Shown here piece after piece: positions 1 to 9,896 of a stretch of DNA of 64,000 nucleotides. The stretch spans positions 49,883 to 113,882 of the forward strand of contig NZ_QJKD01000018.1 in the NCBI RefSeq assembly GCF_003201875.1, in the 5' to 3' direction. The first letter of the stretch is position 1, and the number at the start of each line of letters is the position of its first letter. A model generated the notes under the pieces. That model saw only the letters and a program-made list of their open reading frames with translations. It searched no databases and had not been told where the DNA came from. The stretch comes from Hungatella effluvii (GTDB lineage Bacteria; Bacillota; Clostridia; Lachnospirales; Lachnospiraceae). Made by a program: the position numbers and the translations under genes.

Positions 1-767
1 AACAGGAAATCCTCTTCGCGGGCCGGGATCGCCGCCATGGCGCTCTGGGTATCATGGCCAGCCACGGCGATCACCTCCACGGCCGGCACCCCCAGCTCTT
101 TTCGGATTTCCGGACGCAGGCTTCCCGTTCTGACTGCTCCGGGGAGTATGTCACGCATTATTCCGGCCCGGAGTCCAAGCGTTTTCAGCAATCCGAAGGC
201 CCACTTTCCCTTTCTCATATCCATCATCTGGGTGGTAGAGGCAATGGATTTTTCACTGATTTTCGCTCCGGATAAGAAATACTGGAACAGGTCCGGCATC
301 AGAAGGAGGGCGTCTGCCCTTTCGAGAAGCTCCGGCCTCCGTTCCTTTACAGCCATCAGCTGAAACAGCGTGTTGATCTCCATCAACTGATTCCCGGTCA
401 GTTCATAGAGAGGGTCTCTGCCGACCATTTTCAGCGTCTTTTCCATCATTCCGGCTGTCCGCCCATCCCGGTAGTGAACCGGATTGTCCAGCAGCCTTCC
501 CTCGCGGTCCAGCAGACCGAAATCAACACCCCAGGTATCCACGCCGATACCGGAAATTGCTCCGTAAGCCTTTGACTTTACGATTCCCTGTTTCATCTCA
601 AAGAAGAGGCGGAGCACATCCCAGTACATGGTATCTCCCAGTTTCACCGGATCATTGGGGAAACGGTGGAGCTCGGAAATGGTAAAGGATGCCCCGTCAA
701 ACCCGCCCAGCATTACACGGCCGCTGGAAGCTCCGTAATCAACGGCCAGTACCTGCTTTTCACTCAT
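1..767 (-). CDS. FGGY-family carbohydrate kinase, rhamnulokinase/fuculokinase-like (3' part outside window)
   Basis: ATP-dependent sugar kinase expected to phosphorylate the ketose made by the neighbouring isomerase (L-fuculose to L-fuculose 1-phosphate). Only the first 255 codons lie in the window; the gene runs off the left edge. The start ATG at 767 opens a protein beginning MSEKQVLAVDYGASSGRVML, which contains the FGGY phosphate-binding signature (DYGASSGR). It is followed by motifs typical of the RhaB branch: ELHRFPN, YWDVLRLF, GVDTWGVDFGLLD and NPVHYRDGRT. The start lies 12 bases beyond the fucI stop, so the two genes are surely cotranscribed. By sequence it is RhaB-like; by context it should serve fuculose. 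The substrate cannot be settled from sequence alone. Confidence 0.88.
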   Translation of the reverse strand, partial: MSEKQVLAVDYGASSGRVMLGGFDGASFTISELHRFPNDPVKLGDTMYWDVLRLFFEMKQGIVKSKAYGAISGIGVDTWGVDFGLLDREGRLLDNPVHYRDGRTAGMMEKTLKMVGRDPLYELTGNQLMEINTLFQLMAVKERRPELLERADALLLMPDLFQYFLSGAKISEKSIASTTQMMDMRKGKWAFGLLKTLGLRAGIMRDILPGAVRTGSLRPEIRKELGVPAVEVIAVAGHDTQSAMAAIPAREEDFL

Positions 768-779
768 ACTTTCACCGCC

Positions 780-2573
780 TTACCGGTACACAGGCCCGAA
801 CGCGGCGCACGCGCGGTAATCCTGGCCCTCCGGATCCATGCCAAAGGCATTCCATGCGGCCGGACGGAAGATCTTCTCCTCCGGCACATTGTGCATGCTC
901 ACGGGTATTCTGAGCATGGAACACATAGTGATCAAATCGGCGCCGATATGGCCGTAGCTGATGGCGCCGTGATTGGCTCCCCAGTGATTCATCACGTCGT
1001 ACGCGGTGGCAAATGCTCCCTTTCCCGTCACTCTCGGTGCGAACCAGGTACACGGCCACGTATAATCGGTTCGTTTCCAGAGTGTATCGCTCACTTCTTC
1101 CGGCAGCTTTACGGTCCAGCCCTCTGCGATTTGAAGAACAGGTCCCAGCCCCTTCACAAGATTTAAACGAATCATGGTTACCGGCATCTCACAGTCGGTC
1201 AAATATCTGGATGAAAATCCGCCTCCCCGGAAATATCCGAAATCTGCTTCATTCCAGGTCGTGGCTGCCATGATGGCCTTCTGATCCTCTTCCGTCACCT
1301 CATACCACGGCTTCATCACGGAGTTTCCGTCAGCGTCCTTCGCGCCTCCATTGGCATCGAGGCACGCCGCGCCGGAATTAATCAGATGAAGGAACCCATC
1401 CGCCTCCTTCGACCGTCCTTCCAGCTCGTAGCCTGCCGCCCGTTTTACCGCGTCGCCGCTCCAGTAGGTCCGGACATCGGCAAATATCTGTGCTCTGCCC
1501 GTCAGCAGTTTCATGAACATCATGCCAAGGCCGTTTAAGACATCATTTTCCGTCGCCAGTATGTAAGGCTCTCTTGCTCCGTTCCAGTCGAAGGAGGTAT
1601 TCAGCATTGCCTCCGGGAAGTCACAGTTAGGATAGAAATCGGTCCACTGGCGCTGTCCCTGGAAACCGGCGGCAATGGCGTTATGGCCCACCTTTTCCTC
1701 CTCACAGCCTTCCGGAAGGTTCTGGTTTCCATTCATCAAATCTTTGATGATGCACATCATTTTCGCTAAGAATTCCCAATCCTTATCCTTCTGTTCGCGG
1801 CTCTTTCTCACTTCCTCCGGATTCTTGTCAAATCCTTCCATACAATACTTCTTCGTCCAGGCCAGAGCCTTTTCATATTCTGCATGATCGTAGATTTCCT
1901 CTGACATTCTGCGGATGATCTCCACCTCATCAACCGACTCCACGCGCATTCCTAAATATTCTTCAATAAAGGCAGGGTCAATGATGGATCCGCCGATTCC
2001 CATACAGATGGATCCGATCTGGAGATACGATTTTCCCCTCATGGTCGCCACCGCCACCGCGGCACGACCGAAACGAAGCAGCTTCTCCTTCACATCCTCC
2101 GGAATCTCCGTATCATCTGCTTCCTGCACGTCGTGGCCGTAGATTCCGAACGCGGGAAGCCCCTTCTGCGCATGAGTGGCCAGGACAGAAGCCAGATAAA
2201 CCGCGCCCGGACGTTCTGTCCCGTTGAATCCCCAGACTCCCTTGATGGTCATCGGATCCATATCCATCGTCTCCGCCCCATAGCACCAGCATGGAGTCAC
2301 TGTCAGGGTGATATCCACGCCTTCTCTGCGGAACTTATCGGCGCAGGCCGCCGTTTCCCCCACTCTTCCGATGGTCGTATCCGCGATCACCACCTTCACC
2401 GGCTCGCCGTTGGAATAGCGTAAATGCTTCTTGAAAAGCTCTGCAGCCGCCTTCGCCATATTCATGGTCTGATCCTCTAAAGACTCCCGCACCTTTAAAT
2501 ACCCTCTTCTCCCGTCAATGGTCGGTCTGATCCCGATCACCGGATAACTTCCCACTAATCTGCTCTCTGCCAT
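780..2573 (-). CDS. fucI: L-fucose isomerase
   Basis: Converts L-fucose to L-fuculose in the cytoplasm, with Mn2+ as cofactor in characterised members. At 597 residues it matches the family length (about 590). Recognisable stretches include the N-terminal GSYPVIGIRPTIDGRRGYLK, then TPCWCYGAETMDM, GIYGHDVQEADDTEIP, GSICMGIGGSIIDPAFIEEY and, near the C-terminus, ANHGAISYGHIGADLITMC, which holds the conserved histidine region. The start is supported by AAGGAGG seven to eight bases upstream of ATG. It is the first gene of the operon, followed at once by the FGGY kinase. The divergent AraC gene upstream is the obvious local regulator. The upstream -35 region on this strand looks weak, which fits activator dependence (inference). 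Confidence 0.95.
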   Translation of the reverse strand: MAESRLVGSYPVIGIRPTIDGRRGYLKVRESLEDQTMNMAKAAAELFKKHLRYSNGEPVKVVIADTTIGRVGETAACADKFRREGVDITLTVTPCWCYGAETMDMDPMTIKGVWGFNGTERPGAVYLASVLATHAQKGLPAFGIYGHDVQEADDTEIPEDVKEKLLRFGRAAVAVATMRGKSYLQIGSICMGIGGSIIDPAFIEEYLGMRVESVDEVEIIRRMSEEIYDHAEYEKALAWTKKYCMEGFDKNPEEVRKSREQKDKDWEFLAKMMCIIKDLMNGNQNLPEGCEEEKVGHNAIAAGFQGQRQWTDFYPNCDFPEAMLNTSFDWNGAREPYILATENDVLNGLGMMFMKLLTGRAQIFADVRTYWSGDAVKRAAGYELEGRSKEADGFLHLINSGAACLDANGGAKDADGNSVMKPWYEVTEEDQKAIMAATTWNEADFGYFRGGGFSSRYLTDCEMPVTMIRLNLVKGLGPVLQIAEGWTVKLPEEVSDTLWKRTDYTWPCTWFAPRVTGKGAFATAYDVMNHWGANHGAISYGHIGADLITMCSMLRIPVSMHNVPEEKIFRPAAWNAFGMDPEGQDYRACAAFGPVYR

Positions 2574-2686
2574 GTTACATTCCTCCTTGGAAAATCGTTT
2601 ATTCTTATGAGATCATAGTACCATCTCTTCGACGTATTTTCTTGTCTTATCATGGCAAATAATTGGACAATATTCCGATTCATCCA

Positions 2687-2715
2687 TTGCGCAATCCGCA
2701 CCTGTACCGTATAAT
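2687..2715 (+). promoter_or_regulatory. sigma-A type promoter for the AraC gene
   Basis: TTGCGC at 2687-2692 and a perfect TATAAT at 2710-2715, separated by 17 bases, about 50 bases upstream of the AraC start. It lies in the 190-base divergent region shared with fucI. Confidence 0.6.
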
Positions 2716-2764
2716 TGGAAATTATATAGAATAAAATTCATGTTTGGAGTTGGTGATTTTAGAT

Positions 2765-3619
2765 ATGCATTATATAAAATATAAAGAAATGAAACATCAT
2801 GGGACTGCAGATTTTCCAGCAGGCTATTACCATGTCACGGAAAGTCATCCGCAGTATGCCATGCCCTACCACTGGCACGAGGAGTTGGAGCTGATTCACA
2901 TCATAAATGGTACGTTCCACGTGACGATCAATGAAACCACACGGACTGCGGCCGCCGGAGATATTCTGCTTGTCAACAGCGGCGGGCTTCACGGCGGAAC
3001 GCCCTATGACTGCGTCTACGAATGCCTTGTATTTCCTGTCGGCCTCCTTTTCAGTCAGACCTTTGACTCTGACTTTTTAAAACGGCTTGACAGACAGGAT
3101 TTGATCCTTGACGAATATTTTCCGGCTGGGGAAGATACTGCGATTCACAGTCTGCTTAAGCGCCTCTTTGCGCTCATGCAGAATTCGGAGGAGGGAGGAA
3201 AGCTGCAGTGCCTGGGACTGCTCTACCAGCTTATGGGACTGCTCTGCATGGATAAGCGGTATACCGTCTCTGACAAATCGGACTTATCCAGCCACAGGAA
3301 TCTCTATCTTCTAAAAAATGTACTGAACTACATCGATGCCCATTATACCGAGAAGATCGCTTTAAATGAACTGGCCCGCACAGCCGGGATGTCACCGAAA
3401 TACTTCTGCCATTTTTTCTCCGAAATGACCGGGCGTACCCCCATCGATTACGTCAATTACTACCGGATTGAGAGGGCCTGCTGCCTCCTGGCGGGCACAG
3501 ACAGCAGGGTCACGGATATCGCCATGCTCTGCGGTTTTAACGATGTCAGTTATTTCACCCGGGCGTTTAAAAAATATAAGGGAAAATCACCGGGGCAGTA
3601 TTTAAAGGCTCCGCTGTAA
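2765..3619 (+). CDS. AraC-family transcriptional regulator of fucose genes
   Basis: Likely sugar-responsive activator, divergent from fucI. The N-terminal half is a cupin-like sensor (MPYHWHEELELIHIINGTFHVTIN, shown here in part: HWHEELELIHIINGTFH; then AAAGDILLVNSGGLHGG). The last 100 residues carry the two helix-turn-helix motifs of the family, IALNELARTAGMSPKYFCHF and VTDIAMLCGFNDVSYFTRAF, ending KSPGQYLKAPL. The reading frame opens at a TTG at 2744, but the ATG at 2765 is preferred: the TTG has no ribosome site, whereas GGTGAT precedes the ATG. It ends six bases before the convergent MFS gene. A role in fucose control is inferred only from position. Confidence 0.85.
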   Translation: MHYIKYKEMKHHGTADFPAGYYHVTESHPQYAMPYHWHEELELIHIINGTFHVTINETTRTAAAGDILLVNSGGLHGGTPYDCVYECLVFPVGLLFSQTFDSDFLKRLDRQDLILDEYFPAGEDTAIHSLLKRLFALMQNSEEGGKLQCLGLLYQLMGLLCMDKRYTVSDKSDLSSHRNLYLLKNVLNYIDAHYTEKIALNELARTAGMSPKYFCHFFSEMTGRTPIDYVNYYRIERACCLLAGTDSRVTDIAMLCGFNDVSYFTRAFKKYKGKSPGQYLKAPL

Positions 3620-3624
3620 TGCTG

Positions 3625-4821
3625 TTACCGGTTTCTTCTCCTGTCCACCGTCCTGTTTAACTTCTCCGACATAACAAGCAGAATGACCGTCAGAATAAGT
3701 ATGTAATACGGAAAAATGCTGATATTGATGCTGGAGGCCATAAATCCGAACAGGGGCGGCATAAATGTCGTTCCGATATAGGCGCTGGCCATCTGCACGC
3801 CTATAATGGACTGGGAATTTTCCCTTCCGAAGTTATAGGGCGTTGAATGGATAATCGCAGGATATACAGGGGCGCAGCCGAAACCGACCACAACCAGACC
3901 GGCAAGAACCAGCATATTGGTTTTCACCGGAGCCGCCACAAGAATCAGTCCCGCCACGATCGTAGCGATACCGATACGGACCAGCCCGCGGTCTCCCAGC
4001 CAGTCGGCTACAAAACCGCCTAAAAAGCGGCCAAATGTAATACCGAAAAAGAACAGGGCGGAATATCCTGCTGCCAGATTCACATCGATTCCCCGATGCT
4101 GCACCATGTAGCTGCTCGCCCAGAGCGTCGTCGTCTGTTCCAAAGCGCAGTAAGAAAAGAACGCGGCCATCACCAGCAAAACGCCTTTGATTTTCATAGT
4201 CTGAAGGAGACCAAGAGCCTTCACAGGGCCATTCTCTGCGCTTTCCTCCTGTGTACGGCTTTTCTTGCCCCCATTCGCCTGTTTCCAGAGCGGCAGGCTG
4301 ATGAAAAGTCCGGCTGTCAGAACAAACTGTATGATGGAAACCGTGCGGTACCCGCTGTGCCAACCATATCCTCCTGTCAGGCAATATCTCATGATATAGG
4401 GACTGGCTGAGGCGCCGAGACCCCAGAAACAGTGAAGCCAGCTCATGTGGCGGGACGTATAGTGCAGAGCGACGTAGTTATTAAGCGCCGCATCAACCGC
4501 TCCCGCGCCAAGGCCGTAAGGGACGGCCCAAAGGCACAACAGGACAAAGGAATCGGATACGGAAAATCCGAATAGCGCGACTGCCGTCATGAATACGCTG
4601 ACAGCGGTCACCAGACCAGCCCCAAACTTCTTCGTGAGACGGTCGGAAAGAAGGCTGGAAACAACGGTGCCAGCCGCAATCACCATGGTAATCATACCCG
4701 CATAGGAAACCGGCACATTCAGCTCCGTATGCATCACAGGCCAGGCAGAACCTACCAGTGAGTCCGGCAGTCCCAGACTGATAAAAGCCATATATATGAT
4801 AACAAGCAAAAATGAATACAT
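3625..4821 (-). CDS. MFS transporter, probable sugar permease
   Basis: A 398-residue integral membrane protein with about 12 hydrophobic segments, the normal size for the major facilitator superfamily. The N-terminal segment IYMAFISLGLPDSLVGSAWP and the loop LLSDRLTKKFGAG (the family's loop 2-3 motif) identify it. VPYGLGAGAVDAALNNYV matches the FucP/sugar-MFS style TM4 region (GxGxGxxDxxxN), and the second half repeats the motif as LGGFVADWLGDRGLVRIG. Convergent with the AraC gene and next to fucI, so fucose or a related sugar is a reasonable substrate guess. It is not in the fucI operon, however, and no substrate can be read directly. Confidence 0.85.
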   Translation of the reverse strand: MYSFLLVIIYMAFISLGLPDSLVGSAWPVMHTELNVPVSYAGMITMVIAAGTVVSSLLSDRLTKKFGAGLVTAVSVFMTAVALFGFSVSDSFVLLCLWAVPYGLGAGAVDAALNNYVALHYTSRHMSWLHCFWGLGASASPYIMRYCLTGGYGWHSGYRTVSIIQFVLTAGLFISLPLWKQANGGKKSRTQEESAENGPVKALGLLQTMKIKGVLLVMAAFFSYCALEQTTTLWASSYMVQHRGIDVNLAAGYSALFFFGITFGRFLGGFVADWLGDRGLVRIGIATIVAGLILVAAPVKTNMLVLAGLVVVGFGCAPVYPAIIHSTPYNFGRENSQSIIGVQMASAYIGTTFMPPLFGFMASSINISIFPYYILILTVILLVMSEKLNRTVDRRRNR

Positions 4822-4891
4822 AATCTTCTCTATGTCCTTTCTTTTACCGGCGCGTGACAGCGGAAACCAACGGCAATATTTTCGCCGCGCC

Positions 4892-7800
4892 CTATTTCTT
4901 CAATTCCATGCATTTTCCCAGCATCTCCAGCATCTGATCCACCTGGATCGGCTTTGAGAGATGGCCATCCATGCCGCTGGCCAGCGATTTTCTCGTATCC
5001 TCGTCGAATGCGTTGGCCGTCAGGGCGATGATGGGAATTCTGCGGGCATCCTGGCGGCCCGAGGTTCGGATACGTCTGGCTGACTCCAGTCCATCCATGA
5101 CCGGCATGCGGATATCCATCAGAATCACGTCAAACCAGCCGGGCTCTTCCCCGCAGTAGAGATCCAACGCTTCCTGGCCATCGGCCGCACAGGCCACGGT
5201 GAAGCCGTTCATCTCCAGAATCGTCTGCGCAATCTCCCGGTTCAGTTCATTATCCTCGGCCAGAAGAACACGACTGCCCTGGAAATCAGGAATGTCCACG
5301 TTCTGTTCCTGCACAGGGATCTCCTCCGCATCTTCACAGGCATATTCCAGGCTCAGTGTAAAGAAGAACTCCGATCCCAGTCCCGGTTCGCTGTGCACTT
5401 CCAGGGTACCGCCCATCATCTGCACCAGGCGGCTGGATATGGACAGTCCCAGTCCCGTTCCTCCGTGGCGGGAGGCGGTAAGCGCGTCCGCCTGCTCGAA
5501 GGCATTGAAGATTCTTCTCATGGCAGCCGGTTCGATGCCGATTCCCGTATCCGTTACAGAAAAACGAATCAACGCTCTGGGCTCTTCCTCCAGCACTTTA
5601 ACCCGGACCTCAACGCTGCCAAGCTCTGTAAATTTGATGGCATTTCCAATAATATTGACCAGAATCTGGTTAAGCCGCAGGCTGTCTGCCCGGAGCGGCC
5701 GTTTTTTCCTGTAGTCATTTTCAAAGGTCAGCTCCAGATGCTTCTCCTCGGCCTGGGCGCGGAATAAGGATTCCAGATTGGAGAGCTGCTGTTCCAAATC
5801 TATGGATTCATAGCTTAGCTCCATCTTACCGCTCTCGATCCGCGACATGTCGAGAATATCATTAATCAGCCCCAGCAGATAGGTGTTGGCCGACTCGATC
5901 TTCTCTAAACAGTCCAGTGCTTTCTCACGGTCATCCAGCACACTCTTGGCGATAATCGTCATACCACTGATGGCATTCATCGGAGTGCGGATTTCGTGGG
6001 ACATACGGGACAGGAAATCTGTTTTTGCCTGGCTCACCGCGTCGGCTTTGGATTTCATGATAAAAGAGGGAATAATTTTCACCAGTTCTTTTAAAAGCTT
6101 CCTCTGTTCCCGGGTCCACTGATAGTTTTCCTGATCGACCTCAAAGCTCATGGACCCCACATACTCCCCATAGTTCCAGATCGCGGCGTGAAGGCAGGAA
6201 GCGATATGGGAGATTCCGTCTCTCACATTGTGATCGGCCAGGCCATCCTCGTCATACATGTTGGCGCAGATATCAAAATCCTCCTCCGAGGCATAAAAAT
6301 CCTGCCCCAGCTGCAGATCCGAGTGGTGGCGCGCCCACTGGTAGGAAAAATGGTAGGACAAAAAGGCTTTATCGGCCTCAATAATCGATACCCGGTCGAA
6401 ATGGTAGTTCTTTCCGATACGGGAAAGCAGCAGAAACACGGCGTCGTTGATATTCTTCGACCGCCCCAGCAGTTCCAGCGCGAAGGAAACGAGATCCTTC
6501 TCCGGATGCAGAATCTCCCGGTCAACCGTGTTTACCTGGAACTCATCCGGGTACAGCTGTGTAAGCAGCACGCCCACCTCCCTGGAGGTGTCCAGATAAC
6601 AGGCGGCGTTCCCCCTGCCATGATCCTTGACGTATTTCAATGTGCTCTCGGCACAGCAGTACAGCGTGTTATATTCGTCCGTCACTTCGGTGCTGCACAT
6701 ACCAATACTGGCCGCAATCCGAATATCCTTTTCCGTGTTAAGGATGATATTCCGTATCATGGCAGCTATGCGCGGACCGATGATCCCGGCTTCCTGTTTG
6801 TTGCAGTCTTTCAGAAAAAGCATAAACTCATCTCCGCCCAGTCGGACCTTAATGCTCTCCTTTTCCGTCACCTGCCGCAGAACATCCGCCACCTCCTGCA
6901 GAACCGCATCCGCGAAGATATTGCCCTCCTTCTGATTAATATCCTCAAAATCATCCATATCCAGAAGCATCATGACGCCATGTTCCCCCGGCGCTCTTCC
7001 TGAGGCCAGGTATTCCTGAATCAGACGTATCCCGCTCTCCTTATTGTAAAGTCCGGTCAGGCTGTCGCGGGATCTGGCTTCTTTCAGCGCCGTCTCCATC
7101 TCCTTCTCACGGGTAATGTCCTCCACAATCCCAATGACAAACTGCGGATTTCCTTCTTCATCGCTGAGTATCACGGACATGGTCTGGCGGCTCCAGTAAC
7201 GGCTGTCCTTCCCGCGGAATTCGCAGGTAGCCGTCCGTTCTCCGCGGTGAATCTGATCGTACATCGCATAGAAGGCTGGATAATACGCTTCATCCACCTG
7301 TTCCTCTGCAAAACTGTATGGCATATTTTCATACCGGCTCCGGCAGTGGTAGGCCTTGTAAGTCCTCTCCGGAACCTGACACTCACAGGTCTGCGGATAG
7401 TAATAAAATTCACAGGTCGTAGTATGCTCAAGAGCCAGATGTATGATCTCATTGCTCGCCTCTACCTGCCTGGTCAGACGCTGTTCATTCAGCTCCGCCC
7501 TCTTTCTAGCGTTGATATCGATATATACACTCTGGATAATCTTCTCTCCGTCGCTGTCCAGAAGTACTTCAGCACTGCCGATAATCCAGCATGGGCTTCC
7601 ATCCTTCTGGAGCAGCCGATACTCAAAATCAGACTTATCACCGGTCTCCTGCAGCGTATCGATCTCTTTTAATACGGTTTCCCTGTCTTCCTCCATAATC
7701 AGCATTGGCAGATCCCAGTCTTTTTTTTGCCAGAATTCTTCCGGTTCGTAGCCGAATATGCGGATAGCCTCCCGGTTTGCATTTTTAAATTCGACGCCCA

Positions 7801-8737
7801 TATCGGTCAAGCGGTACTGCACAATACCGCAAAGCATGGACTGAAAAAGATGGTCATACTGGTTCGCCTGACGCTCCCTCTCTTCTGCCTGGCATTTCAA
7901 GCTCTCTCTCGCCGCCACTTCTTCTGAAATATCTCTGACTACACTGATACAGACCGCCCGGCCGTCTACAGATTCTCCCTTTTTTCCTACAACGCTGACC
8001 CAGATATTGCTGCCGTCCTTCTTTACAATCCGGTAGTTCGCCTTGTAATCGCTGCTCTTCTCAAACGCCTCTTCCATGATGCGCACCGTCTCTTCCCGGT
8101 CTTTTGGATGGATGCAGTTTAGGATCCGGCCAGCCGTTGCCTGCACAAATTCATCATAGGAATAGCCCAGATACGACAGCATAAAATCATTGATATAGTA
8201 AAGGGGCAATCCAGGCTCTAAATAGCCGCCCATAATTCCGCCCGGTATGCTCTTCCCCATGATATCCAGCGCCTTCGTTCCAAGCTGCCGTTCCAATTCA
8301 TACCGGTCCAGCGTGGATTCCGGAAAATACTCGCCTTCTTCCTGCTGCCTTTCGGGTGTCGATGCGTGAATCGATGCGATTCTGCATACCCCGTCCTCTC
8401 CCTTGACACAGGCAGCGCTCACCCGGAACCAAATCCCGGGTTCTTCACTCCCCGGCGGATATACATCAGCCGTGAGAAGTACGACGGCACACCGGTCGGA
8501 AACAACCGTCTCGTCGAAGCTGTCATACTCTATTTTCAGCGGTTCCGGCGCCTGGGAAAATTCCGTAAGCAGCGCCTGTTCCGTCTGTTCCCGTCCCTTT
8601 GACAGTTCAGACTTTCCAGTTCCCACCCAATGCACGGTATCTGTCACAAAAACCAACGTGTCCTTCACATTCCGCCGGATCAGATACGCATCAAAAAAAG
8701 AACGGACCGTTCTGCCAGCCTCGCCCGGTTGTATCAT
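4892..8737 (-). CDS. multidomain PAS-GGDEF-GAF hybrid histidine kinase
   Basis: 1281-residue signalling protein, apparently cytoplasmic (no membrane segment seen). Order: a SnoaL/NTF2-like domain (about 1-130); PAS domains at about 155-275, 295-415 and 430-545, each followed by a PAC-type strand; and a GGDEF domain (about 555-715) with intact GGDEF at 634-638 and SLTGLYN at its start. A GAF-like segment follows (about 740-890), then HisKA with MSHEIRTPMNAISG (His about 914), HATPase with NIIGNAIKFTE, DTGIGI and GGTGLGLSI, and a C-terminal receiver with LLAEDNELN, DVILMDIRMPVMDG and the lysine in LSKP. An intact diguanylate cyclase domain inside a hybrid kinase is unusual and implies one protein with both phosphorelay and c-di-GMP outputs. 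The start has GAGGTGG upstream. Monocistronic. Confidence 0.9.
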   Translation of the reverse strand: MIQPGEAGRTVRSFFDAYLIRRNVKDTLVFVTDTVHWVGTGKSELSKGREQTEQALLTEFSQAPEPLKIEYDSFDETVVSDRCAVVLLTADVYPPGSEEPGIWFRVSAACVKGEDGVCRIASIHASTPERQQEEGEYFPESTLDRYELERQLGTKALDIMGKSIPGGIMGGYLEPGLPLYYINDFMLSYLGYSYDEFVQATAGRILNCIHPKDREETVRIMEEAFEKSSDYKANYRIVKKDGSNIWVSVVGKKGESVDGRAVCISVVRDISEEVAARESLKCQAEERERQANQYDHLFQSMLCGIVQYRLTDMGVEFKNANREAIRIFGYEPEEFWQKKDWDLPMLIMEEDRETVLKEIDTLQETGDKSDFEYRLLQKDGSPCWIIGSAEVLLDSDGEKIIQSVYIDINARKRAELNEQRLTRQVEASNEIIHLALEHTTTCEFYYYPQTCECQVPERTYKAYHCRSRYENMPYSFAEEQVDEAYYPAFYAMYDQIHRGERTATCEFRGKDSRYWSRQTMSVILSDEEGNPQFVIGIVEDITREKEMETALKEARSRDSLTGLYNKESGIRLIQEYLASGRAPGEHGVMMLLDMDDFEDINQKEGNIFADAVLQEVADVLRQVTEKESIKVRLGGDEFMLFLKDCNKQEAGIIGPRIAAMIRNIILNTEKDIRIAASIGMCSTEVTDEYNTLYCCAESTLKYVKDHGRGNAACYLDTSREVGVLLTQLYPDEFQVNTVDREILHPEKDLVSFALELLGRSKNINDAVFLLLSRIGKNYHFDRVSIIEADKAFLSYHFSYQWARHHSDLQLGQDFYASEEDFDICANMYDEDGLADHNVRDGISHIASCLHAAIWNYGEYVGSMSFEVDQENYQWTREQRKLLKELVKIIPSFIMKSKADAVSQAKTDFLSRMSHEIRTPMNAISGMTIIAKSVLDDREKALDCLEKIESANTYLLGLINDILDMSRIESGKMELSYESIDLEQQLSNLESLFRAQAEEKHLELTFENDYRKKRPLRADSLRLNQILVNIIGNAIKFTELGSVEVRVKVLEEEPRALIRFSVTDTGIGIEPAAMRRIFNAFEQADALTASRHGGTGLGLSISSRLVQMMGGTLEVHSEPGLGSEFFFTLSLEYACEDAEEIPVQEQNVDIPDFQGSRVLLAEDNELNREIAQTILEMNGFTVACAADGQEALDLYCGEEPGWFDVILMDIRMPVMDGLESARRIRTSGRQDARRIPIIALTANAFDEDTRKSLASGMDGHLSKPIQVDQMLEMLGKCMELKK

Positions 8738-8864
8738 AATTCCACCTCTTTCTATACTTTATCTATATAAATACAAGATTGTATCACATTTTGCCTGTTC
8801 GTTCTGATTATTCTTAAATTATAAAGCAGATCAGGGAAAAACTCAATCGAATAAGTCAGATAGA

Positions 8865-9782
8865 TTACAACCGCCGCGCAATCTCCCTCATATGCCTTCC
8901 ATCTGTCCCACAGCAACCGCCATATATCTTCAGGCTGCAAATTTCTTTAAGCGCCATCATAGCTTCCGCCAGAGCCTCCGGCTCGGAGGTCAACAGCTCT
9001 TTTGCATCATCCAGTTCCTCATACGACAACTGCGCCGTATTCGCCTGAATCCCCAGGAAGCGGCGTTTCAGCAGAGCTTTGTCATGGAAAGACTGTGACA
9101 GCGCTTCATATGCAATCCGCGGATGAACGCAGTTTGTCATATAACAGATGGGCGGAACTGAAACCCGGTTATCGATTTGGGATATTGCATCGCAGATGGG
9201 TGTTCCGTCGATCAGCGTTCCGTTATTTCGGATCGTAAAGCTGATGATATATGGAATTCCCGTCTCAGCCATAGCCGCCGCCAGCCCTGCTGCCTCGGGA
9301 AACGTCGGAATCAGGGCCGCGTACAGGAAATCAACGCCAGCCTCACCAAACTGATCCAGTTCCCATTTGTGAAACTCCCTGGACTCCTTCTCTGTCAGGG
9401 CGCCTCTGCCTGTATAGGCGTCTCCTCTGCTGCCCACCATGCCGCCTGCGTACATCTCTCCCCTGTTTTTTCCCTTTATTCTTTGAAGAAAACTGACATT
9501 GTCCCCGATAACTCCCACGTCCGTTCCGCTGTCACCGGCACGTTCCCGGTTGACTCTGCGTGTGGGCGTCACAGCCAGAAACGGCAGCCCATAGGTATCG
9601 GCAATGGCGGCATATTCCATCCAGAGTTCTTTCAGCGCGCTTCTTCCTTTCATGCTGTGGACGTGTTTCGCCAGAGCGAGGCTTTTATCCGGCATCAGAC
9701 CGTACTCCCGCTTCAGCCGTTCGCCAAGCGCGCCTTCCATCAGAAATGCCTCATGATTATAAAAAGAAGTTTTAAAGTCCAT
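8865..9782 (-). CDS. homocysteine S-methyltransferase family protein
   Basis: 305 residues, the size of the stand-alone S-methylmethionine/homocysteine S-methyltransferases (MmuM/BHMT-like barrel). The zinc-binding cysteines are present: TNCVHP in the middle and GGCCGTD near the C-terminus. The N-terminus has MEGALGERLKREYG, matching the family's opening strand where a usual DG pair reads EG here. It would transfer a methyl group to homocysteine or a related thiol; the donor is unknown. The start is supported by GGGAGGAAATGAT before ATG. It stands alone, with no methionine-pathway neighbours and no visible S-box in the short upstream region, so its substrate may differ from the model enzymes. 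Confidence 0.8.
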   Translation of the reverse strand: MDFKTSFYNHEAFLMEGALGERLKREYGLMPDKSLALAKHVHSMKGRSALKELWMEYAAIADTYGLPFLAVTPTRRVNRERAGDSGTDVGVIGDNVSFLQRIKGKNRGEMYAGGMVGSRGDAYTGRGALTEKESREFHKWELDQFGEAGVDFLYAALIPTFPEAAGLAAAMAETGIPYIISFTIRNNGTLIDGTPICDAISQIDNRVSVPPICYMTNCVHPRIAYEALSQSFHDKALLKRRFLGIQANTAQLSYEELDDAKELLTSEPEALAEAMMALKEICSLKIYGGCCGTDGRHMREIARRL

Positions 9783-9896
9783 ATCATTTCCTCCCTTTCC
9801 TGTCTCTCAACATGATTATACACGGAAAATGCCCATTCGGACAGCCTGTAACCTCACACAGCTTCCCCGCATAATTTATACAGAGGAGGAGACACC

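Noticed and set aside
780..1059. Secondary ORFs inside fucI and on its opposite strand
   Set aside because: They overlap a clear fucI match and have no supporting signals.
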